Shown one piece after another: positions 47,250 through 59,785 of a stretch of 64,000 nt of DNA (position 1 is the first letter of the stretch; each line of letters starts with the position of its first letter). The position numbers and the translations under genes are program-made. The notes beneath the pieces were generated by a model that worked only from the letters and a program-made list of their open reading frames with translations, was not told the DNA's origin and made no database searches. Source of the stretch: Phoronis australis. Lineage: Eukaryota > Phoronida > Phoronidae. The DNA lies in contig NMRA01000405.1 of NCBI GenBank assembly GCA_002633005.1, positions 22,702 to 86,701 of the forward strand, read 5' to 3'.

Positions 47250-49613
47250 CTACAAAAGTATGAACATTACCACAATCTACTGTTTGTCAACAAGAGATAA
47301 TCCTGAGCAGTTTTGATACAACAAACACTTTCGTTACATTTATGAACATCCTGAAGATGAACCAACGATCAGAAGCAAACAATTTTTTAAGCCGCTACGC
47401 TTTGTTTGCTATTGTTAACGCAATAGAAGTCTTGTTTGTCTAGTGTTAACGCAATAGAAGTCTTGTTTGTCTAGTGTCAGGGGAGTTCAACTAAGGTATT
47501 CGGGCCTTTCACCGAGAAACTCACTAAATAATGATTGATGTTTATTTAATATTGAAAACCTTTACGCAGACAACAAAAAGTGTATGAAGGTTACCATGTC
47601 AACTTTTCGAGACATGATCCAGTTGCAGGGTAACATCCAACGTGAAACAGTTCTGAAACAAGTCTTGTCCATGAATGAAAATTGTCACACTACAACTGAA
47701 TGCACGAATTGGCAAAATGCGTTTTTCTTTAGACTTAAAAAAGTCAATAAACCTGCATTCCCTTGAAGAAGCTAACTTTTAATTTTGACCACTTACTAAT
47801 GAATTAGTCTAGTCTTCTTCCTTCTCAAGTGCAATGGATTGACAGTTTGTTACTGCTTCACACAATGCTCCACAAGTTAAGTTGTTCCAGCATGTCATTT
47901 TATTAACCCAAGTATAGTCTCGAACAATAACGAACTGTTCATCCTGTCCGTGCACAAAAATCGCCTCTTTTGACCAAGGAACAACTTGAGACAAATTTCA
48001 TAAGCATCCAAGTCAAAACTTGGTTTGTGTGACACAATGCACGTTAACTTTATAATTGCTTTACTGATGACTTCATGAGATTCCTAGAGTACCTGCACTT
48101 TTTGCTCATATTTCATGAAGGCTATTTTTGCCATTATCCACATGTTCCAAGTGGGGAACCATGGAATATCAAGTTGGTCACTGGGAAATGTCATTTTACC
48201 AGCAAATTCAGAAAAAAGACCCTTCAAAGGCATCGCAAATACAACCAAACTTTTTTGAAAACAAGATCATGTGTAGAATTTTCAATGAACAGGTTTACCT
48301 GGTTTCCCAAATAGGACTAAGATACAAAAACGAGGCTTTTGGGAGAGACAGAATGTGTTTATTTCCACAGGTGCATGCACTATTTTAACAAATCTACAAC
48401 TAAATTCAAATTTTGATCTAATACATTGAATCCGATGGGTAAACAAGGTGTATTTTGATATGTAAGAATACTTTGGTACACATTATCCATCAAGAAACCA
48501 TTTCACTAAAACGATGAACCTCTATATGCTTTCACACAAGAGTCCAAGTCTTACAACAAAATTTATAACTGGTTGTAAGTCTGCAGGTGTCTTAAAGTTA
48601 TGACATGTTAGTGGAACAGCTCCGGCGTTACATCATGGACATTTGGAATACCAAAATAGACACAAAAGTGGTGTTGCATTTTCCGAATGGGGATGGGGCT
48701 TAATTACTATCAGAAATTACAGGTACCAGTAAAACTAGGACTGCTACATCAACATCTTGCTCAGAAAAACATGCAATCTATCAAATTCACATGAAATAAC
48801 ATAAAAACATCAAACGTCTGGCGCTTAACAATTATTTTCTTAACTAAGTGACGAACATGATTTACAGTAAAGTGTATAAACAAAAGTAAATCAACAGATC
48901 ATTTTTGCAGAACTCCTGTTTCTCAATACCGGATCCAGAGCATGCCAAAAATAAGAGAAAATTTCGTTTCCCCATCATGACGTGTCTTATTTCGACATTC
49001 CAACTACTATTCACTTACAATCAGCTATCACAATTGGGAATTTTACTTTTGGAAATAAGTCATCGTAATAGAGATTTAGGGTAATTTTGGCTGATTACTA
49101 TGGACATGCAGTGTATACTGGAAACTCTAATGACAATCAACCCCAATGATGCACCTTATAGAACTTCATTATGCCACAACTTCACCTGTTCAAGAGGTCA
49201 CCAATTCAGTAACAAGTTTCAATCGACACTAAACCTGTGCTTTCAGTCAAAAAGTGTTTAGTCCACATAACATTGTAAAATTCGTCTCGTCATGTTTTTC
49301 ACTCAGTTCAGAAGTGATCTCTGGGATCGGGAGGTACTGACAGTCCTTCCTTTGCCTGGAAATCATTCCCGAGTAAGGAATGACTTGAGACCCCTTTTAC
49401 AACAGTAAGTGACCTAAATCAAGAATTATAACTTTGACCAAAACCACCAGTTTACTGCTGCTTTAACAATCAGCAAATCAACTGAACATTCCTTAAGATT
49501 TAAGCCCAAAATGGTTATTTCAAATTTCAATGAAAACTTCCTCAGCAAAAGTGGGACACCAGAGCTTTCCAACTGATCGGCTGTAGAAAATTGCATTTTC
49601 TTCACAGACTTCA
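47250..49613. other. Intron/3' region between zinc-finger exons D and C
   Basis: No further exon recognised. It contains a 31-bp tandem duplication near 47413-47475 (GTTAACGCAATAGAAGTCTT, twice). Confidence 0.5.
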
Positions 49614-49993
49614 TTACATAATTTGACTTGGCTCTAGCTCTCCCTTCCTCGTGTGCTGTAGTTCATGCCTTGTCAAATGATGGCGCCGCCGAAACTGTTT
49701 GTTACAAAAGCGGCAAAAGTGTGGACACAAGTTCTTAGACACGTGACTAATTTGGTGCTGTTTGAGGGCAGATTTAGATGGAAACGCTTTCTCACAGATC
49801 GGGCAGATGAACTTAACGACAGGCACTTGATGCGACTGCATGTGTAGTGCTAAGTCAAAGGCTGTCTGGCAGTGTTTACCACAGTGGGTACATGTGTTAT
49901 CAGCAGGCATCACGGCAGGCACTTTTAATGGATCAGCATCTACATTCAACCTTCTTGGCAGCAGTGATGGTGATACACTTGTAGCCTGAATAG
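49614..49993 (-). CDS. C2H2 zinc-finger terminal exon C
   Basis: After a GTTTACAG acceptor the exon starts with two leftover bases, then a Ser/Pro linker (ATSVSPSLLPRR) and three fingers: CTHCGKHC...HMQSH, CPICEKAFPSKSALKQHQ (then H) and CRFCNKQFRRRHHLTRHELQH. It ends in its own stop after a 13-residue tail. Paralogous to exons A and D by the shared CGK first finger and the HEL of the last finger. Probable nuclear DNA-binding end of an isoform. Confidence 0.87.
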
Positions 49994-52655
49994 CTGTAAA
50001 CGTGAAGAGAAATTATCAGAGTGACATGTTGGCCAACCACCATTCCACTCCATGCAATTGTTCAGTGGGTGATAGGGTATAAGGCTTGGACTTTCCTACA
50101 TGCACACATGCACAAAACCTGCTTCAACGAGATCACGGGTGGCAACTGAGCCCTTATCACAAACAGCAGAACATTTCTTACTGCGACAGGATTCCATTCC
50201 CATTTCCAACAAGAACATTGAAACTATCAAGTCAAGAAAACGCTTCTGTTTATTAGGGTTTGCCAACCCAAAAATTACGCACTGCTCACGATTTAAGTTA
50301 ATAACCATGTAACCACAATGAAAATGAGATTTTATGAGAATAAAAGGTCCACTTTGATTTTCTTTTATTAGCAAGCTACTCTCTACAAAACAATAAACCA
50401 TGCACTAACAATCCTTACTACGATGCTTGAACAAAAACACCAATTAAGGACAAAACAGCAGAGAACTAAATTATGGCAAGAGGAGCAGTCGTAGCTTGAA
50501 ATCTTTTAATATTTCTCCCATCACGAATAACTTAACACCCCGAACTGAAATAATGCAAGTCATTTTGCTAAAACATGCAAATCATGGTTGGCTTTGGGTT
50601 AGAGTTGTTAACTTTACACGTTACTGCCCAAGAGTATCAGAATGGTATTTGACATATCCATTCACATTCTCTAATACAAAAAATTTAACACACAGGATAT
50701 GCACAGAACTGTATTTCATCTAATCCTTCTATGTGCAAAGCTCTACCTATATCAGGACTTAAGACGCATGTACCTATATCATGGGAAACACTTGAGTTGT
50801 GTCCATGAGTAAAAAACTAAGGAGCAAAATTTCAAAGATACCCCATGAGCGAAGATTGACATATCCGTTACATAATAGCTGTTGTTTTGTATTCAATTAA
50901 AACATCAAAGTGGCTATAAATCCGCATTCCATCCAAAGGCAAAGTTTAGGTTTAGAACACTTACTCTTATATTGTTCTGAACTTGTTCCTCACTCAGATG
51001 AGAAATGACTTCGAAGTCATGAAATTATCTCCAATTTGACTAAAAAACAATTTGAGAACAATTTCAATGCATTATTGAGTAGTCTAAATTAATCTGATTT
51101 TAGTGGTGGAAAGCAGGGTTTATAGCCACTTAAACTCATTAAATGAAAAGTACCACAACTGGACGCAAGACATCACAAAACCACCCAGTTTAACACAGGC
51201 AGGTAAGTGAAAAAAAATGCATTACAGTAAAGCTTAAGTCAGGACTTTTGCTCATCTTTTACTGTTTAGTATTTCTGATATGGGTGCATTGTCTACAATT
51301 ACAAGCAGTTGCCATGGCGTGCTCATAACAAGAAGCCACCAGTGTGAAGCCATCAGCGTAAAGCCGTTCAGTAGGAAAATGACACAGCTATTGAATCGCA
51401 AAATTGACTGAGCCCACATTTGAGATGTACTTCACTTTTTGTCACGTTCAGTTTGCATTGAGAGCAGGTAGAATACAGTTGCGTATGAGCCTTTCAATAC
51501 AACTGGTGTATACAACACAAGAAAATTAAGCACGACTGAATGGATCATCTGAAACTGAAATTAGATTTTGCTGAGCACAATTTTGGGAAATGTCTCACTT
51601 ATGCTTTTTCAAGTTCAACAGTAACACTGGAGCAAGAGCATTTATAACAGTGGTATTTTTGTATTAGAACCTACTGTGTTGTACTAAGCTGCAATAGTGT
51701 TCAATTTTAACTGCAATCAGTTTAAAAAAACTGGCTAAGAGCACTAATTGGCTGGTTAGCCTAACACTAAGAGACAACATCAAATTTCCATGCAACAATT
51801 TTTATTCAATATTGAAAGAGGCATTTTCAGGCATCTCACTGTTTAATGTTTTACCCGCAATCTGTTGAACAGGGTTTTCGATTCATTTACATTTTACATC
51901 TGAGCCTCAACATTATGAAGAGTTGGAACTCAGTCAAGACACAAAGCTATTTTGCATGTTTATCATTAACAAAAACCTGCATTGATGTAAAGTAACAATG
52001 AAAAAACTGAACATGCTGAAGCAGTATAAATTGATGTGTATCTACTCACAATGAAATTCAAATGTTTGGTCAAAACCTACCAAAAATAAAAATCCTATGA
52101 AAACACTTGGCAAAATTCACTACTTACAATACCTGTCCAGGCTAACTCCTATAAACTGAACTATTAGAAGGTGAAAGAAAGGTATGACATGGGCTTGAGT
52201 TTACTTTTTAAAGAAATTGACGGCTTCCAATTAATGACGAAGGTGTTGTATTGATGGCAATAAACTAAACATACTAGAACATTGCTTAAATATTTAGACA
52301 ATGGATGGTAAGGAAATTATCAACTGAATGGGTTTTGGTAGTTGCTATTCTCTTTAAATGGCAGTCGTATTAAGCACCTAGAATTCAGGAGTTCATACAT
52401 TGCTAATCAGAAGCCTCAGATATTTAACTGAATATGGGCATTAACCTAGACGAGTAAGGTATAAAAAGGTAGTGCAGGAAACAAAAAGTAGCCCAATTAT
52501 GGTGATGAGTACGACCAGGAATACAACCACAATGTCGATGAAGTTCATCTTGCCAAGTAAAATTTTACCATCACAGGCACAGACATACACATATATAAAG
52601 ACTTCTGAACAGCACCATTACCATCAACATGTAGAGTACACATACTCATTCATCC
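49994..52655. other. Intron/3' region between zinc-finger exons C and B
   Basis: No further exon or repeat family stands out. Short frames only. Confidence 0.45.
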
Positions 52656-53176
52656 TTAAGGTAAACTACTTCTTCCAGTGTTTTGTAAATCTTGCCTTCC
52701 AGAAGAGCAGTATAGTTCATGTCGCTTTAAAGTGTCTGACCTTCTAAACTCTTTTGCACACATACAACATGCTAGCTGATACGGCCTGCAATGACGCTGG
52801 ACATGCCTATTTAGTGACTTTGGGTGATTGGTTGAAAAGTCACACAAGTTGCATTTAAGGTGTTTTCCTCCATGAGTGAGTTGATGCTCCTTTAAATGCT
52901 GCGGTCTACAAAAAACTTTGTCACACTTCTCACAGTTAAACTTTTTGTCGTGAATGACTTTATGCTTGTTAAGATAAGATTTGCTCTTAAATGAAGCTTG
53001 GCAAATATCACAGATAAACACAACATCTTGGTGTAGTTCTTCATGGATCAACTTCCCAACCTTGGTGCTGATGCCTTTGTTGCAAGTGGAACACCTGAAC
53101 GGATACTCAAGGGAGTGATGCTGCTGGTGTCTCTTCAGGGACGTTTTAGTGTAGAAGTTACTGCCACACCAACAAC
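52656..53176 (-). CDS. C2H2 zinc-finger terminal exon B (six fingers)
   Basis: The acceptor TTATCCAG is followed by two leftover bases, then CWCGSNFYTKTSLKRHQQHH and five more fingers (CSTCNKG, CDICQASF, CEKCDKVF, CNLCDFS and CCMCAKEFRRSDTLKRHELYC). It is longer than its three-finger neighbours but keeps the same start phase and the same HELxC last finger. It joins in frame to the 153-nt cassette exon at 53972-54124 (A|GT gives Ser). Ends in its own stop. Probable DNA-binding isoform end. Confidence 0.85.
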
Positions 53177-53540
53177 CTGGATAATGCAATTAATATTCAT
53201 CAATACAAATTCTCTAAAGAATCCAAGTCTGGTGATCAGCTCAAGTCATGGACCAGTGGAGACAAGCTACCAAACTGGTAATGTCCCCCATTCAAAGGTA
53301 ATTAGTCAGATAGAAAAGTGATGTTCAACAGAAGCCAGTAACAAGATCCAGACCTTTTCTCCAAGCTAATTAACTGTCAGGCCAGACGCAAACACTTTTT
53401 ATCACAGAAATGGATATAAGTTACAATGTTACTTAAACCACTGAAAACAAGGAGCAGTTCCGTGAGGTGTAATCTCACATAAATGTATCCTGACATAACT
53501 GTGCAGATAAGCAATGTTATGAATTGTTTGGGTTTATGTT

Positions 53541-53834
53541 AGGCAGCATCCACATCATTAGATAAGGTGGTATTTGTCTTCCTGTGTGGCATGCGATATA
53601 CACATCATTGGATAGGTTAGTATTTGTCTTACTTTGTGACAGGCACTACAAACATCATTGGATAGGTTGGTATTTGTCTTACTTTGTGACAGGAAATACA
53701 CACATCATTGGATAGGTTGGTATTTGTCTTACTTTGTGACAGGCGCTATACACATCATTGGATAGGTTGGTATTTGTCTTAGTTTGTGACAGGCGCTATA
53801 CACATTATTGGATAGGTTGGTGTTTGTCCTACTG
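53541..53834. repeat. 50-bp minisatellite, six copies
   Basis: CACATCATTGGATAGGTTGG plus TATTTGTCTTACTTTGTGAC recurs at 53551, 53601, 53651, 53701, 53751 and 53801, exactly every 50 bp. It lies in the intron between exon B and the cassette exon. Confidence 0.97.
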
Positions 53835-53971
53835 AAAGAAATGAACCGAAAAATCGTAACTGTAAGCTAAAAACCAAACCACAAAGTTGTGAACCATTTC
53901 AATCCAATAAGAAATCTGCAGGCAGGGATCTCGTTTACGAACTACAAACATTGCAAAAATGATCCACTTAC

Positions 53972-54124
53972 TGTGACTATCTTTGTTGCTAGGTGTGTTG
54001 TCACACACGTCATGATTGACAGGTGCATCCTCTTTTTCCTGACTGACAGTTAAAGAAAAAGAACTTTTGATAACGAAGGCTGAATCCTCATTCTTGTCGT
54101 GAGCTGTGTCACCAGGACTCAAGT
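53972..54124 (-). CDS. Symmetric 153-nt cassette exon of the zinc-finger gene
   Basis: The acceptor TTATTTTAG and a strong donor A|GTAAGT bound two leftover bases, 50 codons and one base. The frame is open and polar (LSPGDTAHDKNEDSAFVIKS and onward, ending SNKDSH). Entry and exit phases are the same as the entry phase of every zinc-finger exon, so it can be included or skipped without frame change and splices cleanly into exon B. No known domain; probably a disordered linker. Confidence 0.65.
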
Positions 54125-54418
54125 CTAAAATAAGAAAACATAAATGTAGCACAGTTTATAAGAGATTGATTGTCATTTCATAATAATAATAATAGTAACA
54201 GTAAGAGGTACCAGTGTTACTGCCATACACAATTAGACACTGCCATGATCAAAACCTGATAATTCAAACTTTAAAGAATGCATATTTGTCAGGCTCAAAA
54301 CATGTCTAAAATTAATAAATATTTACCGCTATGTTCCACTGTGTCTGTGGGTGATCTCACTAGCCCTATAGTAACAAGAGCATCTTGCTTGTTCACTGAA
54401 AATTTGAACTGAAACGGT

Positions 54419-55825
54419 TACCGTATTCACCGTAATAACCGCCCATGCCCCTATAAGCACCCCCCACATGTTTTCAGACTTTACTGAAATAAGCGCCCAG
54501 TCCATGAACGTGTACATGCGAACAATGATGTACCTACAGTCCTACTACTCGGCTACAGTAACGTCTTCAATTTATCAAAAAAATTTTGCACCGGTCTTCT
54601 GCAGCGGCACTGCTACGTTTGTATTTAGCCGTGACTATACGCAGCGCTTCAAAAATAACGCAACTACGTTGCTACTCTAGCGACGACTGTGTCCCACAAT
54701 GGTCTGACCTTTCAGTACACAGACACAAGGACTGTCTGATGAATAAAAATAACTCGGTGTTAAACGCAGGTGGCCAGGAAGCACGTGCTACATATATGAA
54801 CCTGTCATCAAAGGCATTAGTCGGGAACTATCCATTCATTAAAAAAGGGTAACATAGCATCGGTAAGAAATGAATATTGACACGAATTTCCGACAATTTC
54901 TAATACTATAAAACATGTTTGCGTTATTTTCAAGATGGATTGTTTGATTAACCATAATTGGTGTTTTTAAGCCGAATATCCGATAAAATGACAACTGACA
55001 GTGAATGCTTACACACCCTTACACCGAAAAATAACTATCAGTTTACGTACGCACCCATCTACACGGCGACTAATATGGGCCTTACCGAGACAAATGTCGA
55101 ACGTTTTTAGCACATGAGACCGGCAAGTGCTGAATGAAACACACTCTGGTTTAGGCCTACTGCTTGTGCAAATTTCTCTAGACACAATGCACATCTAGCT
55201 CGTTACATTGCGTGGCTCTGGCCAAATGACGGTCTCTGCTTTGGCAAATGAACTCTGGTGACACGCACGCACTCGCTTGGCAGACGAACTTCAAAACGAA
55301 CGTTACGTGACAACAACATGTGTGTTCGTCCAGTAATATTCTCGCTGTGTTGCCGATGATACATGTAGATGGCACGATGTTGCACAGATTTGTACTTAAG
55401 CCTGCCGGTTAATCCAGACTCCACAGGAACTTAAAAAAAAAATCTTAGGGACACCACTTAGAAAACTTAATGAAGATTTCAGGTAATTTGCTTGAGTCAA
55501 AACTATTTTTATTCAAGCATTAAGTCGCCATATCGAAGACAGCGATTTCGAGGCAGTCAGTCAGCGAGTTTTCGCTCTGGGATTTTAGCACAATTTTCTG
55601 TAAAATGATCGTAATTTAGCAGTAAAGTTTGATAGCAATGCACCACAGTTGTGTTGAGTCTTTCATACATTACAGCTACGTCACAGAGCGTAAATTTGAT
55701 GAATCTTAGCTTCCGATTTCACCCATTTCGGAGACAGGGTTTCAACCGACTTGGGTTATAATAAGCGCTCCCCCTGAACCGAACTTTTCTAAGTGCCCTG
55801 GGTGGTTATTACAGAGAATACGGTA
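54419..55825 (+). mobile_element. TIR element, copy 1 (about 1.4 kb)
   Basis: Bounded by TACCGTATTC and GAATACGGTA, with subterminal AATAAGCGCCC-like repeats in inverted orientation at both ends. The internal sequence aligns with the copies at 58389 and 61152. No transposase frame, so non-autonomous. The flanking TA at each end could be a target duplication. Family not assigned. Confidence 0.75.
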
Positions 55826-57934
55826 TATGTATAATGAAATTCTGGATTAAATTTTGGGTGTGTAGATGTAAAATAGAAGCCAGTGTAATCTAGGATCAAT
55901 AATCACAGGTCGGACATCAATTTACCACCTTAAGGTGAAATGATATAGCCATGGTTGTGTTAGTTTATCTTGTGTACAATATGCTATGGGGTAAAGACGG
56001 AACACTGCAGACAAAATGAAAAAACAAAAGGCTATGCCAACTTTTGATAGATTTTTGATGCACACCAAAAAGCTGGATAATAAGTTGAACTGGACAAATC
56101 CACTCCTCAATGAGACCACTAACTACTGCTATGAAAAAGGGCAAACTCATCTGAGGAAACCTCAATTTGCTAAACACAGTGGGCCATGAAACCTACATGT
56201 CATGCAATCTAATTGGCTTTTCATACATCACTGCATAATCAATTACTATGATCCTCAAGTTATAATGAAAGACGTACCTTTATCTTGCAAAATGAGCAAG
56301 AAATCAGCTGAATAGCCGCTGCAAGACAATTCACCAAAACCCCATTTTAGAAATGTATGGAAAATGGACTGCACACTTTGGTTACTCACACTGAAAATTG
56401 CTTGGTATATTTGTGCATGGCTGTAGTTCAGGTTTTATGGCTTAGAGTTGTAAGGGTTCTGCTTTGTAGCAAGTTGAGTGTTCTGCATGTTGTGTTATGG
56501 ATTCCATTATCATCCCAGTAAACTGTGTGCAAAATGGTCAGACTAAAAACCCAATGTTACAAAAAAGGTTTATTTGCAAAGTTGAATAATTGCACAAACT
56601 TCCTTAGTCATCAATTTACATATTATTATAATGTGCTGCATATTCTCCAAAAAAGTTACAAACAAAGTTCTTGATTTCATTGCCCACCAACTGACTTTAT
56701 CAACAAACAATCAGCATTTGACCTCAGATTGTTTGGCAACCTGGGAAAAAACTGCCACATAGTCAGCTATGCGAACATCAAACTCAGACAATAATTGATT
56801 CTTAAATTCGTTTCAAAGTTGGTGTTGACTTCCAAATTTTAAATTACTAACAGTTTTCATTTATTTAGTGATTTCACCCCATTTGCCACCACATTTAAAT
56901 AGCAACAGGGAGTAAACAGACCGAAGTCGTAAAAGTCGGAACTGTTCTGCAAAAATTGGGCAAGATTGGCAAAATTGGAGAACAAGTTATTTATTGCTAT
57001 AATTACGAAACAAAAGGGGTCATACTTGGTACCAGTAGACTTCTAGAATTTTTAATGGTTGATTACAAAAAGTAAATTATGCCAAAGACAATTTGTTCAA
57101 CAACATTTGTTCAACAAATCAAATCTTATGTCAATTAATTGCAGGTTTTTGGATAAAATTTGACATGAAACTTGATGTAATCTGACTTATATTGCTAAAG
57201 TACCCAATGCCTGAGCATTTTAAGCCCTGTGCAGCACCATATTTGGAAATATTGCTTTGGTTAACGCTTTGGAGTAGAACTCTTTATTTTGTTTTTAACA
57301 CAGTAAGAGTTCCTAATTGCACACAATAAAAGCATGGATCAAATGGAGTTCATAGATTAGTTCAATGTGAAATTGAGAGCTGCATTGGTCTTCAAGTTGT
57401 TACTCGGACATGTCATCAATGTTAGTACGTTCCCTAAAGTAACAACACAACCAAGTTAATACCAACAACTCATGTGTGTCATTCATATATCAGTACTGGC
57501 ATGATTACAGAAAACTGAAATACTGTCAACAGATTTTGTGTCAGTCGTTTAGGACACATGAATTTCTTAAAATCAAATAGCTTGTTGAGACTTAAATTAC
57601 CTAATTATCACTGCTGATCTGCTGAAGATACTACACGTCGTTCACAGCCCATCCTTCATGGACCCATGTGCTACTCTGATACACAGGAGAAGCCTACACA
57701 TTTCTAAGGATTGTAATAAGGGATATGGTCTCTGCTCCTTTAAAACTATGATGCTGTTTATGTGTGCATACGTGAGTGTGCGAGCATGTGTACATGGGAA
57801 AGAGCCAGATATCCACTGTCAATGATGCACACCCACTGGTCACTTCCAGTCAGGTCATGCTATCACAACAAGACACAACAACAAGTACAGCATCAATCAA
57901 GGTACAGTCTGAATTAACATTTTACTTCTGTATA
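55826..57934. other. Non-coding stretch between TIR copy 1 and exon A
   Basis: AT-rich; no supportable exon. It would hold the 3' UTR of zinc-finger exon A. Confidence 0.45.
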
Positions 57935-58272
57935 TCACTCCACGCCGGCAGGCTCCTGTCCCTGACCACAGCGCAACTCATGTTTCTGGCATGCTTGCTT
58001 CCTGTTGAAAGGTCGCGCACATGTGCGACACTGATACGGGCTGAAGCGCACGTCCATGTGACAAACCATGTGTTGTTTCAGCGAGGGTTTCGACTTGAAT
58101 GACTTTCCGCAGACATTACACACAAACATCATGGCAGTCTCCATAGTGACCGAATGTGATTGTACATGCCAGAGATATTCTTTACGATTGGCACACTCCT
58201 TGCCACAGTGGTGACACTTATTGGAGCCGTCATCGTTATCAGGCACTGGAGGCATCGGTAGCTTCCCAGCAG
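57935..58272 (-). CDS. C2H2 zinc-finger terminal exon A
   Basis: The acceptor GTATTATAG, two leftover bases and a linker (AGKLPMPPVPDNDDG) precede three fingers: CHHCGKECANRKEYLWHVQSH, CNVCGKSFKSKPSLKQHM (then H) and CRTCARPFNRKQACQKHELRC, followed by a short tail and stop. Same phase and same finger grammar as exons C and D. The frame continues open upstream of the acceptor for 40 codons, but that part is intronic by the splice-site evidence and by comparison with the other exons. Confidence 0.87.
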
Positions 58273-58388
58273 CTATAATACAAAAAGATGGTGACAAAAG
58301 TGGGCACCAATATGTCTGTTGCACTACAGCTGGCTGAGGAACACATGAACACAGTGAACATCTTGGATGTAATGATAAATATGACAAA

Positions 58389-59785
58389 TACTGCATTCGC
58401 CCTAATAAGTGCCCATGCCCCTACAAGCGCCCCACGCGTTTTCAGACTTTGCTAAAATAAGCGCTATGCCCATGATAGTGTACATGCGAAAAATGCCTTA
58501 CCTACATTTCTAAAATTCTACAGTAACGTCTTCAATTTATCAACAAGATCCGATATTCCTGAAAAACTCATTGTGTGTGGAACTTGTAGACCATGAGCCT
58601 CGCCGCTATATTGGTATTTAGCCGTGACTACACTTCAAACTTCCGCTGCGCTTCCAAAAGAACGCAAGTTTTGCTGATCTTGCGAGGAACATGTTCTACT
58701 ACGGTTTGGCCTTTCAGAACAAATGCAGCGTACTGTCAAAAGAATTGTATTGAATCTTTCCCATAGAGATATTCTCCATTAACAGGAATCCAAATTTCTC
58801 TGTACACATGAAAACCGCGAATTGAAGACTAACGAAAACTTGACCTTTATTAAAAGCACGTGGCCAGGAAGCGCAAGCCACATAAAGTACCTGTCAACGA
58901 AGATAAGTCTTCGGGAGCTATTTATTCATGAAACAAGTTGCATAGCATAAGCAAGAAACAAATACTGGCACTTATTTCTGAAAGTTCCAAATACCGTAAA
59001 AATGTTTGCATTACTTTTAGGAAGAATTATTAAATTAATCATAATTGGTGTTTAAGTCAAAATGACCTATTGACAGTGAACATTTCCGCACCCTTACACC
59101 CCCCAATCTCTTGAAAAATAACTGTTAGACTGTCATGCATCCAGTCACCCGACGACTCAATGACATCGGCCTAACCGAAACAATTTTCGGGTGTTTTTTA
59201 GCAGATGAGATTAACAAGTGCTGAATAATTTACACTTTCTGCTTTTCTGTTTGTGTTAATTTCTTTAGTGACAATGCACACCTAGATCGTTACGTCGCAT
59301 TTATTCTGGCAAATGAATTCTGATGACATGCACACGCTCGATAACTCACACATGCAAACGAACTTCAAAACAAACGTCATGTGACAGCAACATGTGTGTT
59401 CGTCCAGAGATTTTACTTGCGTTGCAGAGTACGATCTCATACAGATTTGGACTTAATATGCAGTTAACCCCGGCTACACAGGAACATAAAAATCTTAGGG
59501 ACGTTATTTTGAAAACTTGTCAATGATGACTTTAGGTAATTTCTTGAGTCAAAACAATTACATTTTTTACTCAAAAATTCAAGTTTACCCATCAGCGATC
59601 ACAGGGCAGCGACGCATCAGTCAGCGAGTTTTCCCACTGGGATTTTCTGGAAAATGCTCATAATTTAACAACTAAGTTGTGATAGCAATGCACCACAATT
59701 TTGTACTTTGGACTATAATAAGTGCCCCCATCCCTTAAGCAAATTTTTCTAAGCACCCTGGGTCCTTATTAGGGCGAATATGGTA
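58389..59785 (+). mobile_element. TIR element, copy 2 (about 1.4 kb)
   Basis: Starts TACTGCATTCGCCCTAATAAG and ends CTTATTAGGGCGAATATGGTA. It aligns along its length with copy 1, including a CATGTGTGTTCGTCCAG segment. Non-autonomous; inserted upstream of zinc-finger exon A. Confidence 0.75.
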
